From JACOMS01 sp051252005 (GTDB lineage: Bacteria > Pseudomonadota > Alphaproteobacteria > Caulobacterales > Maricaulaceae): DNA of 64,000 nucleotides. Positions 1 through 7,323 of the stretch are shown here, in pieces. The stretch spans positions 62,001 to 126,000 of the forward strand of contig JBPOEZ010000007.1 of assembly GCA_051252005.1 (NCBI GenBank). Reading direction: 5' to 3'. Position 1 is the stretch's first letter. The number at the start of each line of letters is the position of its first letter. Under the pieces are notes generated by a model. It saw only the letters and a program-made list of their open reading frames with translations, was not told the DNA's origin and ran no database searches. A program made the translations under genes and the position numbers.

Positions 1-105
1 CGGGCCTTCGAAATTTTCATCGTCCATACCCGTGGCGCGGAGCATCGCCCGAGCGGCGGCCCGAGTTGAGCCTTTTACAATAGCATCTGAGCGTTTTGTG
101 CTCAT
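1..105 (-). CDS. ilvD: dihydroxy-acid dehydratase (IlvD/Edd family), 5' end only
   Basis: Only the first 35 codons lie in the window; the gene runs off the left edge. The translation starts MSTKRSDAIVKG and continues with the block LRATGMDDENFEGP, which matches the N-terminal signature of IlvD/Edd Fe-S dehydratases (RATG followed by an acidic stretch and F-G-P/K-P). IlvD dehydrates dihydroxy acids in valine, leucine and isoleucine synthesis. The ATG at 105..103 has an AGAAGGA ribosome site just upstream. A sugar-acid dehydratase of the same family cannot be excluded from so short a piece, though the motif favours IlvD. A structured leader precedes it. Confidence 0.72.
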   Translation of the reverse strand, partial: MSTKRSDAIVKGSTRAAARAMLRATGMDDENFEGP

Positions 106-233
106 AATTTCATTCCTTCTCGCGCCAATTCCTTGGCTATTATTCTCGCCACTACCGTGGCCTTTTCGTTTATATTCACTCCGCTGGAGCGAATTTTTTG
201 TGCTTTGCTAAACCAACTACAAAGCACAAAAAA
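106..233 (-). promoter_or_regulatory. structured leader upstream of ilvD
   Basis: On the minus strand this 128-bp leader contains four inverted repeats in a row before the ilvD start: 194-207 pairing with 220-233 (14-bp perfect arms), 175-182 with 186-193 (8 bp, one G-U pair in the RNA), 148-152 with 157-161 (5 bp, tetraloop GGTA) and 124-128 with 133-137 (5 bp, tetraloop GGAA). The last two lie close to the Shine-Dalgarno sequence. No known riboswitch or leader peptide was recognised. The large 194-233 palindrome could be an operator or an RNA hairpin. A regulatory role is inferred from structure and position only. Confidence 0.4.
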
Positions 234-255
234 ACCCGCTCATTTCGGAGCGGGT
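228..255 (-). terminator. rho-independent terminator after the 46-aa gene
   Basis: The arms ACCCGCTC (234-241) and GAGCGGGT (248-255) form an 8-bp GC-rich stem with a 6-nt loop. Read on the minus strand it is followed directly by a run of T. It lies 22 bp past the stop codon of the small gene at 277-417, where an intrinsic terminator would be expected. Confidence 0.8.
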
Positions 256-276
256 GATTATAAGGTCATTACGATC

Positions 277-417
277 TTATGTCCCGCTGATGGCCCCGCC
301 CAGTAGAAGCACCACAAGTGATAGAAGACCAATAAGCACAGCGATAGGCGCAGGCGAAACCTGTGCTTTAACAGCGACTTTTACCTTAGGGGCCTGATAT
401 CTTGGATCTTGGTTCAT
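277..417 (-). CDS. 46-residue single-pass membrane peptide, unknown
   Basis: This short ORF begins MNQDPRYQAPKVKV and contains one hydrophobic segment at about residues 25-43 (IAVLIGLLSLVVLLLGG), then stops two residues after a Ser-Gly. The N-terminal half is polar and basic, so an N-in, single-pass small membrane protein is likely. It is bracketed by a good terminator 22 bp downstream and lies between metB and ilvD on the same strand with about 100 bp of free sequence upstream, which suggests its own transcript. The family was not recognised. It is supported as a gene by the membrane segment, the frame and the terminator, not by homology. Confidence 0.55.
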   Translation of the reverse strand: MNQDPRYQAPKVKVAVKAQVSPAPIAVLIGLLSLVVLLLGGAISGT

Positions 418-521
418 AAATGTCCTTAGTCATTGTCTTTAAGACAGAAAAACCAACGCTTAACAAGCAGAAAATTTGCGCCGTAAGCAATTTGCTGTAC
501 CCTGTAGAGCAATAATTTTCT

Positions 522-1682
522 TTAAAATACGGGAGACGCGGAAAATGCTGCCTTCATATCACTTATCAAGTCGTCCTTGTTTTCTATTCCAATGGAAACA
601 CGAATGAGATTATCCTTTATGCCCGCAATTTGACGCGCCTCGGGTTCCATTCCCGCGTGGGTCATACAGGCGGGCTGACAGATCAGACTTTCCGTTCCGC
701 CGAGCGAGGCCGCAAGTTGGAACAGCTTAAGTCCGCTCACGAAAGCTTTCGCGGTTTCCAGATCGCCTTTGATCTCAAAGCTCAGCATAGCACCTGGGCC
801 GCTTTGCTGTTTTTGCGCGAGAGCATATCCCGGATCATTTTCGAGACCGACATAATAGACATGATCAACAGCGGCGTGTCCCGCGAGGAAATCCGCAATC
901 GCCACAGCGTTATTTTCTTGCATATCCATACGGGCCGAAAGCGTGCGAAGACCTCTTAGCGTCAGCCAGCTATCAAAAGGCGCACCGGTGATACCCGTGC
1001 AATTGGCCCACCATCGCAGCTTCGCCGCAACGTCCGCGTCCGCCGCAATTACTGCACCGCCGACCACATCACTATGACCGTTGAGATATTTTGTGGTCGA
1101 GTGAATGACGATGTCACAGCCAAGCGCGAGAGGCATTTGCCGCGCGGGCGACAGGAACGTGTTATCGCAAACTGACAGCGATCCAGCTTTGCGAGCTTTC
1201 TCCGCGAGAGCAGCCACATCAACAACGCGCATCAGCGGATTGCTTGGCGTTTCGATCAGGATCATTTTCGGGCCAAGCGCAAACGCCGCATCGACTGTGG
1301 CTTGGTCATTTTGGTCAATGAACTCTACTCGCATGCGGCCTTGGCGCGCTCGGTGTGTTAGAAGCCTATGCGTACCGCCGTAACAATCATGCGGCGCAAT
1401 AATCAGATCATCTGCATGCAAGAGGTTAAACACGAGATCAATCGCCGCCATGCCCGTCGCTGTAATTTCTCCGTCCGCGCCGCCCTCAAGGTCTACCAGA
1501 GCATGGCGTAGAATATCACGCGTAGGGTTTACAGTACGGCCATAATCATACGGCCCCTTCTGGTCGATACTCGGCCAAACATAAGTCGTCGAGGTGTGCA
1601 GAGGCGGAGCCACCGCGCCAAAGGATTTATCAATACCAATGCCCGCTTGGGCAATGCGTGTTTGTTGAGATCTGTTGGTCAT
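522..1682 (-). CDS. metB: cystathionine gamma-synthase / O-acylhomoserine lyase (Cys/Met PLP enzyme)
   Basis: A 386-residue PLP-dependent enzyme of the Cys/Met metabolism family, full length. It carries the SRG-like YGRTVNPTRD block near residue 47, the ATGMAAI phosphate-binding loop near 75, APHDCYGG near 96, and the PLP lysine in STTKYLNGHSDVV (Lys198). Overall it reads like E. coli MetB, which joins O-succinylhomoserine and cysteine to make cystathionine. O-acylhomoserine sulfhydrylase (MetZ) or cystathionine beta-lyase are possible alternatives within the same fold. The start ATG overlaps the TGA of the small membrane gene (ATGA), and metX lies just beyond, so the three form one operon under the SAM riboswitch. 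Confidence 0.85.
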   Translation of the reverse strand: MTNRSQQTRIAQAGIGIDKSFGAVAPPLHTSTTYVWPSIDQKGPYDYGRTVNPTRDILRHALVDLEGGADGEITATGMAAIDLVFNLLHADDLIIAPHDCYGGTHRLLTHRARQGRMRVEFIDQNDQATVDAAFALGPKMILIETPSNPLMRVVDVAALAEKARKAGSLSVCDNTFLSPARQMPLALGCDIVIHSTTKYLNGHSDVVGGAVIAADADVAAKLRWWANCTGITGAPFDSWLTLRGLRTLSARMDMQENNAVAIADFLAGHAAVDHVYYVGLENDPGYALAQKQQSGPGAMLSFEIKGDLETAKAFVSGLKLFQLAASLGGTESLICQPACMTHAGMEPEARQIAGIKDNLIRVSIGIENKDDLISDMKAAFSASPVF

Positions 1683-1918
1683 AGTTTATCTTTTAGGTCA
1701 CCGTAGAGAATGTCGAATCCAATCCCAATAATAGTTCCTACTAACGGGATGATGAAGATTAATGCTATTAACTTTTCAACTGAGTCAAAAATAAATGTAT
1801 GGGCGAGTAAATAAAATACCAGGCTGTTGATAATAAACGTGAATGTTATAACTCCCATGAGTTTGGAGTATAAAATAAAAAAATACTTTAATAATTTATA
1901 TGAAATAATTTCCGCCAC
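1679..1918 (-). CDS. 79-residue membrane protein between metX and metB
   Basis: A small hydrophobic protein with two probable membrane segments (about residues 20-42, LMGVITFTFIINSLVFYLL, and 48-70, LIALIFIIPLVGTIIGIGF) and a charged tail ending KDKL. It starts with GTG overlapping the metX TAG by one base and ends in TGA overlapping the metB ATG, so translational coupling on both sides is likely. The segment is clearly more AT-rich than its neighbours and codes many Ile and Phe residues. No family was recognised. The tight overlaps argue that it is real; a role in methionine metabolism or uptake is only suggested by position. Confidence 0.6.
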   Translation of the reverse strand: MAEIISYKLLKYFFILYSKLMGVITFTFIINSLVFYLLAHTFIFDSVEKLIALIFIIPLVGTIIGIGFDILYGDLKDKL

Positions 1919-2868
1919 TAAAGCCCTTTACAAAATTCTTCCAACCTTGGGGCCATCATATCATATTCTTTCAGGAAAGCATCATGACCGAAAAGCGAAG
2001 TGAAGGTGAAAAGCTCTGACGGGCCTGACAGTCTGTCGCGCAGTTCGCGCATAGCCGGAAGAGGGGCGAGCTGGTCGGAAATGGCGGACATAAGCAACGC
2101 CGGGGTTATGATCGCTTCTGGATCGACGCGGTGCAGATCAATCGATTCGGACAACGCCAGAAAGCGCTCTGCGTCCATCAGTTCAGCAAACGCATCCCCG
2201 CGCGAGCCGAGATAATTACAAATATCAAACTGCGACGGCGAAGTAGACGTCTCCATCAAGTCAAAACGATCCGAAAATTCTTCCGGCGTGCGGTAAGTGG
2301 TCATGGCCAGTTCCCGCGCGAGTTTTAAACCTTCTTTTGGATGTCCTGCCTTAATGCCCAGACGTACGACCCTCCGCTGTATCCCGCGCCAACCGACGCC
2401 GATCGGATAGGGCTTATGTCCTGCGCCGATCACGCATAAATTATCAACGGCTTCTGGATAGCTCTGCGCAAACGCAAGCGCCGTCATCCCGCCGTAAGAC
2501 GAGCCAATGATAGCGGCGACTTTGTCTATCTTCATATGGTCCAAAAGCTTTTTGAGCCGCGCAGCCTGATCAAATGTCGTGATGCAATCCGGACGATTTT
2601 CGCTCTCTACTGCGGGGGCGAAATCATAGCCGATAACGCGGAAAGTTTTTGTGTCTATGGGGCCGCCGTCTCGAACGAGGGTTGACCACCAACCGCGTCC
2701 GTCTTTGCCGCCATCAGCCACAAAGCGTGACGCGGAAATACCGCCCATCACAACAATGACGGGCCCATCATCAGAACCATAACTACGGCCCGTAATCCTA
2801 TCGCCTTCAAGAACGCAACCGCGAATAAGCGTCGTGTCCCCTACGTCTACCCAAATATCCTGTGCCAT
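1918..2868 (-). CDS. metX: homoserine O-acyltransferase (MetX, alpha/beta hydrolase fold)
   Basis: The enzyme acylates homoserine (from acetyl- or succinyl-CoA), the committed step of methionine synthesis. The 316-residue product has the alpha/beta-hydrolase nucleophile elbow GSSYGG, an N-terminal VVMGGISASR block, and the C-terminal catalytic Asp and His, the latter in FGHDAF. The start chosen is the ATG at 2868..2866, preceded by GGAG with good spacing. The reading frame stays open about 50 codons further upstream, but that stretch translates the SAM riboswitch and is not protein. Whether the acyl donor is acetyl-CoA or succinyl-CoA cannot be told by eye. Operon order is riboswitch, metX, small membrane gene, metB. 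Confidence 0.87.
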   Translation of the reverse strand: MAQDIWVDVGDTTLIRGCVLEGDRITGRSYGSDDGPVIVVMGGISASRFVADGGKDGRGWWSTLVRDGGPIDTKTFRVIGYDFAPAVESENRPDCITTFDQAARLKKLLDHMKIDKVAAIIGSSYGGMTALAFAQSYPEAVDNLCVIGAGHKPYPIGVGWRGIQRRVVRLGIKAGHPKEGLKLARELAMTTYRTPEEFSDRFDLMETSTSPSQFDICNYLGSRGDAFAELMDAERFLALSESIDLHRVDPEAIITPALLMSAISDQLAPLPAMRELRDRLSGPSELFTFTSLFGHDAFLKEYDMMAPRLEEFCKGL

Positions 2869-2932
2869 AAGGCGCTCCGTTAAAAGAAGCCAAATAATGC
2901 GGCGGAAAGAGAGGGCGTGTTTGTGACGCCAT

Positions 2933-3060
2933 CTCATCTTCCGAATACATACCAATCGATATGCGTTTCGCAGGATTTGGCACCTTTGTGTATTCACAAG
3001 GTTGCCCCGACGTCCCAAGATAAATCTTAGCGGGCCTGTCCCTCAGTCGGTCTTGATGAG
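2933..3060 (-). promoter_or_regulatory. SAM-I (S-box) riboswitch before metX
   Basis: Read on the minus strand, the region has the S-box elements in the right order. P1 is formed by CTCATC (3060-3055) and GATGAG (2938-2933). The conserved blocks ATCAAGA, GAGGGACAGGCCC, CGGGGCAACC and AAAGGTGCCAAATCCTGC follow, then a TGCG/CGCA stem and GGAAGATGAG. It lies 64 bp before the metX ATG, and a promoter-like sequence ends right before it. A short stem, GGCGT with ACGCC, follows the aptamer, and CGCC also occurs at the metX ribosome site, so control of translation is possible. This is the general SAM-I class, not the SAM-II class often found in alphaproteobacteria. Confidence 0.93.
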
Positions 3061-3067
3061 TAGAGTG

Positions 3068-3096
3068 TCTATGACCGCCTCAAACGCAAACGTCAA
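3068..3096 (-). promoter_or_regulatory. probable promoter of the metX operon
   Basis: On the minus strand a TTGACG -35 element (3096-3091) is followed after 17 bp by CATAGA (3073-3068), a weak -10. The expected start point, near 3061, falls exactly at the first base of the SAM riboswitch. The position supports the call better than the -10 match does. Confidence 0.45.
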
Positions 3097-3121
3097 GATT
3101 GAAGCGTAAAGATGTTATGGT

Positions 3122-3820
3122 CTATCGCTGGCGGCGGTCGCGGCGATTATCATCACGCAGGATAAACAAGCGTGGATCAACTTTCTGATTATATTGAAGA
3201 TCGGATAGATAAACCCGCGTTACGCCGCCAAAACTATCGGCAATAAACCAAGATTTAAGTGCCAATGTACCCGCGTCGAAAACCATCGTGATATCGCCTT
3301 CGACTTCGCCGCTACCATCGCGGGCGGTGACTTGAATATCCGAAGCATTTTTAATCAGGCTCGTGACTTCTGTATCGCGGGCCAAATTAACGTCTTCTTT
3401 GAGGAAGAAGTTCAAAGGCGTAGCAGACAGTGGCACACGGTCAGCTTTATCAAGGACACGGTCTTGCTGAATAAGCGTCACGCCGTCAGAAACAATTAAG
3501 AGCGGGTTAGGCTCATCATATTCGAACCGCATTTTACCGGGCCGTTTAATATAAATTAAGCCGCTATCCTGCACTCCGTCCGGAGCAATTTGGGTGAACC
3601 GTCCAAAAAAGCTTCCGGTACTATTGAGAGCAGCGTCAATCCGCGCGAGATCGGCTTCCACAGATAAAGGGTCTGTAAATGGCGCTGACACAGCTGGACG
3701 AGCCTGACTGTTTTGCGGTTGAAAATTTTGCGTTTGAGCCAAAGACGGCGCCGTTAGCAATAAAGGCGCTAGAAGCACTGGCCAAAATTTGCGCGCTGTT
3801 TTGTGTGTCCAAATCGTCAT
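3122..3820 (-). CDS. lolA: outer-membrane lipoprotein carrier protein LolA
   Basis: A 232-residue periplasmic chaperone that carries lipoproteins released by LolCDE to the outer membrane. The N-terminus is a typical Sec signal (basic start, hydrophobic LLAPLLLTAPSLAQ). The mature part has the LolA features FFGRFTQIAPDGVQDSG, the PGKMRFEYDEP block, LLIVSDG, and the NFFLKED segment. A Q/P-rich linker follows the signal peptide and the C-terminus is very basic (DDNRRDRRQR). The upstream gene is a kinase on the same strand 139 bp away, and the metX promoter lies directly downstream. Confidence 0.88.
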   Translation of the reverse strand: MTIWTHKTARKFWPVLLAPLLLTAPSLAQTQNFQPQNSQARPAVSAPFTDPLSVEADLARIDAALNSTGSFFGRFTQIAPDGVQDSGLIYIKRPGKMRFEYDEPNPLLIVSDGVTLIQQDRVLDKADRVPLSATPLNFFLKEDVNLARDTEVTSLIKNASDIQVTARDGSGEVEGDITMVFDAGTLALKSWFIADSFGGVTRVYLSDLQYNQKVDPRLFILRDDNRRDRRQR

Positions 3821-3959
3821 GTCATATCCTTCAAGGCTCTACGCCTGTGTAAAACTTCTATGCAGGTTCTACGCCTTGGCGGTTTAATCCAAGATGAATA
3901 ATTGCCGTATATGCATTAAATTTCAGACAGACTACAGAACGACCACGCCTAAATAGCCC

Positions 3960-4928
3960 CTAAATAATCGGGCCCTCAGGACGTGCGCCGTAGTGAGAAA
4001 TCACCTCGGCGGCGCATCGGCTACCCAAATATCCGGCGTCCGGCCAGCTCATACCAAGCGCACGTCCCGCGAGAACTCCAGCGGCATATTGATCGCCCGC
4101 GCCCGTTGTATCCACAACTTTATCCACAGGGGCTGCCGGAATGGTATGCCGTTCGCCGTTCGCTAATATTATAGAGCCTTTTTCTGATCGCGTAATACAA
4201 GCGATCGTCCCGCTTTTGGCAAGCTTTTCTAAAGCCTCTTCAAAATCGCTGGTCTCATGTAAAGATAAGAGCTCTGCCTCGTTGGCAAAGACAATATCCA
4301 CATGGTTGTCCACAAGGTGCTTGAAGCTCTCACGGTGACGGCCGACGCAAAACGCATCTGAGAGCGTCAAAGCCACAGTCTTTTTCGCGGCATGTGCCAT
4401 TTCGGCGGCGCTGACATAGGCGGCTTTCGCTTCGTCGCGGTCAAAGAGATAGCCTTCCATATAGACCAAGCTTGAGGCCTCGATGCGTTTGCGCGCGACA
4501 TCAGTTTCGCTAAAATAAACCGACGCGCCAAGGAAGGTGCTCATGGACCGTTCGCCGTCTGGCGTTACCGCGATTAAGCAGCGGGCTGTGGCCTCTCCGC
4601 CTTTTAACGGCGGCGTATCAAAGGTCACGCCGGCCTCTTGCATGCCTTCAGCAAACCTTTGGCCGACGCTATCATCAGCGACTTTCCCGATATAGGCAGA
4701 TTTCACACCGAGCATAGCGATGCCAACCAAAGTGTTCGCCGCTGAACCGCCTGCGATTTCACGGGGATTTTCTCCGAATTGAGCGTGAAGGCTAAGGGCG
4801 CGCGCCTCATCGATCAGGGTCATTCCGCCTTTTGCAACATCCATCCGCTCTAAGTCTTGGTCGCTTACAGGCGCAATAACGTCCATAATCGCGTTACCAA
4901 TTCCCAATACATCATAGCTATCTGTCAT
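3960..4928 (-). CDS. PfkB-family carbohydrate kinase, probably adenosine kinase
   Basis: A 322-residue ribokinase-fold enzyme with the two family signatures: GGSAANT near residue 60 and DTTGAGDQYAAG near 273, where the last Asp (279) is the catalytic base. The N-terminal VLGIGNAIMDVIAPV is typical of the adenosine kinase-like branch found across alphaproteobacteria, which phosphorylates adenosine to AMP. Substrate is inferred from overall resemblance, and another nucleoside or sugar is possible. The gene is divergent from the ATP-grasp gene that starts at 5009. Confidence 0.78.
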   Translation of the reverse strand: MTDSYDVLGIGNAIMDVIAPVSDQDLERMDVAKGGMTLIDEARALSLHAQFGENPREIAGGSAANTLVGIAMLGVKSAYIGKVADDSVGQRFAEGMQEAGVTFDTPPLKGGEATARCLIAVTPDGERSMSTFLGASVYFSETDVARKRIEASSLVYMEGYLFDRDEAKAAYVSAAEMAHAAKKTVALTLSDAFCVGRHRESFKHLVDNHVDIVFANEAELLSLHETSDFEEALEKLAKSGTIACITRSEKGSIILANGERHTIPAAPVDKVVDTTGAGDQYAAGVLAGRALGMSWPDAGYLGSRCAAEVISHYGARPEGPII

Positions 4929-5008
4929 TTTTGATCCTTTGTTCTTGTCGGCAGACGCTTAAGCAATTATGTCCGCGGGAGCAATAATAATAGCAAATCG
5001 AGTACCTT

Positions 5009-5917
5009 GTGAAATCAATCGCCGTTTTAGTTTCTGATAATATGCTTCCGGACGCCGCTGAGAAGCGCGAGGATCTGTTTGAGCTTGAAGAGGAAATGGG
5101 AAAAATTGTTCCCGCATTTGCTTCAATGGGTATGAAAGTCGATCTCGTGCGGTGGCGCGAAGCGGCTGAGAAGGCACCGAATTATGACGCTATGTTGCCC
5201 CTCTTCGTCTGGGATTACTTTGAGGGCAATGAAATCGCCTTCATCGAAGAGATGAAAGAAGCCGAGAAGCATACGCGCCTGTATAATGCCAAGCACATTT
5301 TGCGCTGGAATTCCAATAAGGCTTACCTCACAGAACTTGCCAATAACGGCGCGCCCTCTATCCTGACCTACAATCTTGACCGCGTCACCCAAGCCGGCAT
5401 CGCCAAAGCCTTTGCCTATTTGGAGGCTGATAAAATCGTGATAAAACCGCAAGTCGGCGGCGGAGCCTGGCGGCAAGTCCTTTTTACCAAGGGCGACCCG
5501 TTCCCAGATAAAAATGATCTCCCCCCCGGCGCGGCAATGGTGCAAACTTTTCTGCCAAGCGTGACCACCGAGGGTGAATATTCCTTCCTGTATTTTGGCG
5601 GGCAGTTTTCTCACGCCTTAATTAAACGTCCTAAAGACGGTGATTATCGCATCCAGTCCATATATGGCGGAACAGAAGAAACCTATCATCCAACCTCTGT
5701 AGAAAAAAACTCGGCCCGCGCGGTTTTAAACGCGCTTGACTATACGCCGCTTTATGCCCGCATCGATCTCATTCGCGGCCTTAACGGACGACTCAAACTC
5801 ATCGAACTTGAGATGATAGAACCTTATCTTTATCTCTCTCACGCAGAAGGTGAAGGCGGCGAAAATAAAGGCGCGCTCAAGCTTGCCGCCGCCCTGCTTA
5901 AGCGGCTTGAGAAATAA
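5009..5917 (+). CDS. ATP-grasp protein, glutathione-synthetase-like
   Basis: A 302-residue protein with the RimK/glutathione synthetase-type ATP-grasp layout: an N-terminal pre-ATP region (VDLVRWREA), a lysine in DKIVIKPQVGGGAWRQV that should bind ATP, the glycine-rich turn after it, and a C-terminal metal site in YARIDLIRGLNGRLKLIELEMIEP. Such enzymes join a carboxylate to an amine or thiol using ATP. The substrate is not known, and true glutathione synthetase (about 315 residues) differs in detail. It starts with GTG and is followed without any gap by the DUF6134 gene, so the two are probably made together. Confidence 0.68.
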   Translation: MKSIAVLVSDNMLPDAAEKREDLFELEEEMGKIVPAFASMGMKVDLVRWREAAEKAPNYDAMLPLFVWDYFEGNEIAFIEEMKEAEKHTRLYNAKHILRWNSNKAYLTELANNGAPSILTYNLDRVTQAGIAKAFAYLEADKIVIKPQVGGGAWRQVLFTKGDPFPDKNDLPPGAAMVQTFLPSVTTEGEYSFLYFGGQFSHALIKRPKDGDYRIQSIYGGTEETYHPTSVEKNSARAVLNALDYTPLYARIDLIRGLNGRLKLIELEMIEPYLYLSHAEGEGGENKGALKLAAALLKRLEK

Positions 5918-6604
5918 ATGTTGAAGTCGTCTCTGGCTGTCGCCGCCGTCTGCGCGGCGTTCGCAATGCCCCAAGTCGGCTATGCGTGCGCGCGTTCAGA
6001 CGCCAAACCCATCACCGCTAAAAACACTTACGATGTGTTTCGCAACGGTGATAAAATAGGACGTCACACAATTACATTTGAAAAATCTGGAGACAGACTC
6101 GATGTAACGTCTAAGACCTTCATGCAGGTCAAAGTTCTTTTTGTCTCCGCCTTTAAATATGAATATGATTCACAGGAACATTGGTGCGGCGGCGCAATGC
6201 AATCTGTCAGCACAAAAACCAATAATAACGGCAAAGATATTCTCACCGAGGGCTCTGTCGACGGCGATCAATTCCGAATGAACGTGTCAAAGGAAGGCGT
6301 CGAATCGCAAAGCGTTTCCCCCGCACCTCTTTTTCCGACTAACCACTGGAACAAAATCGTTCTCAAACAAGAGGCCCTTTTTGATACCATCAAGGGCAGT
6401 TTATTTGACATTACCGTAACGCCGAATAACGCCGAACTTCACCCTGATCTTGACCAAGACCGCTATGACGTCTCCGGCATGTATGATTACGTCACCTATT
6501 ACGACAAATCTGGCCACTGGCAGGGGATGGCTTTTCAGCGCGGCGAGAAGAATTTTATCGAGTTCAAATGCCGCGATTGCACAAATACTATATTGCCGAA
6601 TTAA
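5918..6604 (+). CDS. secreted DUF6134-like protein
   Basis: A 228-residue protein with a Sec signal peptide (about residues 1-23, ending VGYA before Cys-Ala-Arg). The mature part begins with a YDVFRNGDKIGRHTITF strand pattern, as in DUF6134 proteins, and looks all-beta. Cysteines at the mature N-terminus, in EHWCGG and in the C-terminal KCRDC may form disulfides. The function is unknown. The ATG directly follows the stop of the ATP-grasp gene, and the 3' end overlaps the convergent nth gene by 4 bp. Confidence 0.62.
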   Translation: MLKSSLAVAAVCAAFAMPQVGYACARSDAKPITAKNTYDVFRNGDKIGRHTITFEKSGDRLDVTSKTFMQVKVLFVSAFKYEYDSQEHWCGGAMQSVSTKTNNNGKDILTEGSVDGDQFRMNVSKEGVESQSVSPAPLFPTNHWNKIVLKQEALFDTIKGSLFDITVTPNNAELHPDLDQDRYDVSGMYDYVTYYDKSGHWQGMAFQRGEKNFIEFKCRDCTNTILPN

Positions 6605-7323
6605 TCAGCCGGCTTAGTTTTATCTTTGAATTTACAAATCTCAGAGATCGCACAATTGTAACACTTTGGCGTCCGCGCTACGCACGTATAGCGCCCGTGC
6701 AAGATCAGCCAATGATGGGCATGAAGCGCGTAATTTTCCGGCGTAACTTTCAATAAATTAAGTTCGACCTCTAGCGGGTCTTTTCCAGGAGCCATGCCCG
6801 TGCGGTTTGACACGCGGAAAATATGTGTATCCACGGCCATGGTGGGCTGTCCGAAAGCCTCATTTAACACCACATTCGCAGTTTTTCGCCCGACGCCTGG
6901 GAGCTTGATAAGGTCATCGCGGTTATCCGGCACCACCGATCCGAAATCATCGATTAGCATTTGCGAAAGCGCTACCACGTTTTTCGCCTTGTTTCGAAAC
7001 AGACCAATGGTTTTAATATAATCACGCACTGCGTCTTCGCCGAGGGCGGTCATTTTCTCCGGCGTATCCGCCGCTTCGAACAAGGCTTTCGTCGCTTTAT
7101 TCACGCCGACATCTGTGGATTGTGCTGATAAAGCCACCGCCACGACGAGCGTAAAGGGATTAGAATAATGAAGCTCTGTGCGCGGCGCCGGATCAAGCTT
7201 TGCCAGCGCCGCGTAAATCTCTGAGATCTGCGCGCGCGTGAGTTTCGGGCGCGGCAGTTTCTTCGCTGGTTTCTTGGCCAGCTTCCTTTTTGCGGGTGCC
7301 TTGTTTGCGGATATTTTGGCCAT
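6601..7323 (-). CDS. nth: endonuclease III (DNA glycosylase/AP lyase)
   Basis: Base-excision repair enzyme that removes oxidised pyrimidines and cuts at the abasic site. The 240-residue product has a helix-hairpin-helix LPGVGRKTANVVLN with the catalytic Lys, the catalytic Asp in AVDTHIFRV, and the C-terminal four-cysteine cluster C-x6-C-x2-C-x5-C (CVARTPKCYNCAISEIC) for a 4Fe-4S centre. About 28 basic, Lys/Ala/Pro-rich residues at the N-terminus are extra compared with E. coli Nth. Its ATG overlaps the TAA of the FMN reductase gene, so the two are co-transcribed. Confidence 0.93.
   Translation of the reverse strand: MAKISANKAPAKRKLAKKPAKKLPRPKLTRAQISEIYAALAKLDPAPRTELHYSNPFTLVVAVALSAQSTDVGVNKATKALFEAADTPEKMTALGEDAVRDYIKTIGLFRNKAKNVVALSQMLIDDFGSVVPDNRDDLIKLPGVGRKTANVVLNEAFGQPTMAVDTHIFRVSNRTGMAPGKDPLEVELNLLKVTPENYALHAHHWLILHGRYTCVARTPKCYNCAISEICKFKDKTKPAD

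Noticed and set aside
2869..3018. 50-codon N-terminal extension of metX
   Set aside because: It translates the SAM riboswitch and its expression platform, and the ATG at 2868 has its own ribosome site.
4106..4128. TTATCCACA and a near-copy, like a DnaA-box pair
   Set aside because: They lie inside the kinase gene, where they encode the Val-Asp-Lys-Val-Val-Asp-Thr stretch before the conserved DTTGAGD motif. There is no dnaA gene or AT-rich unwinding region nearby.
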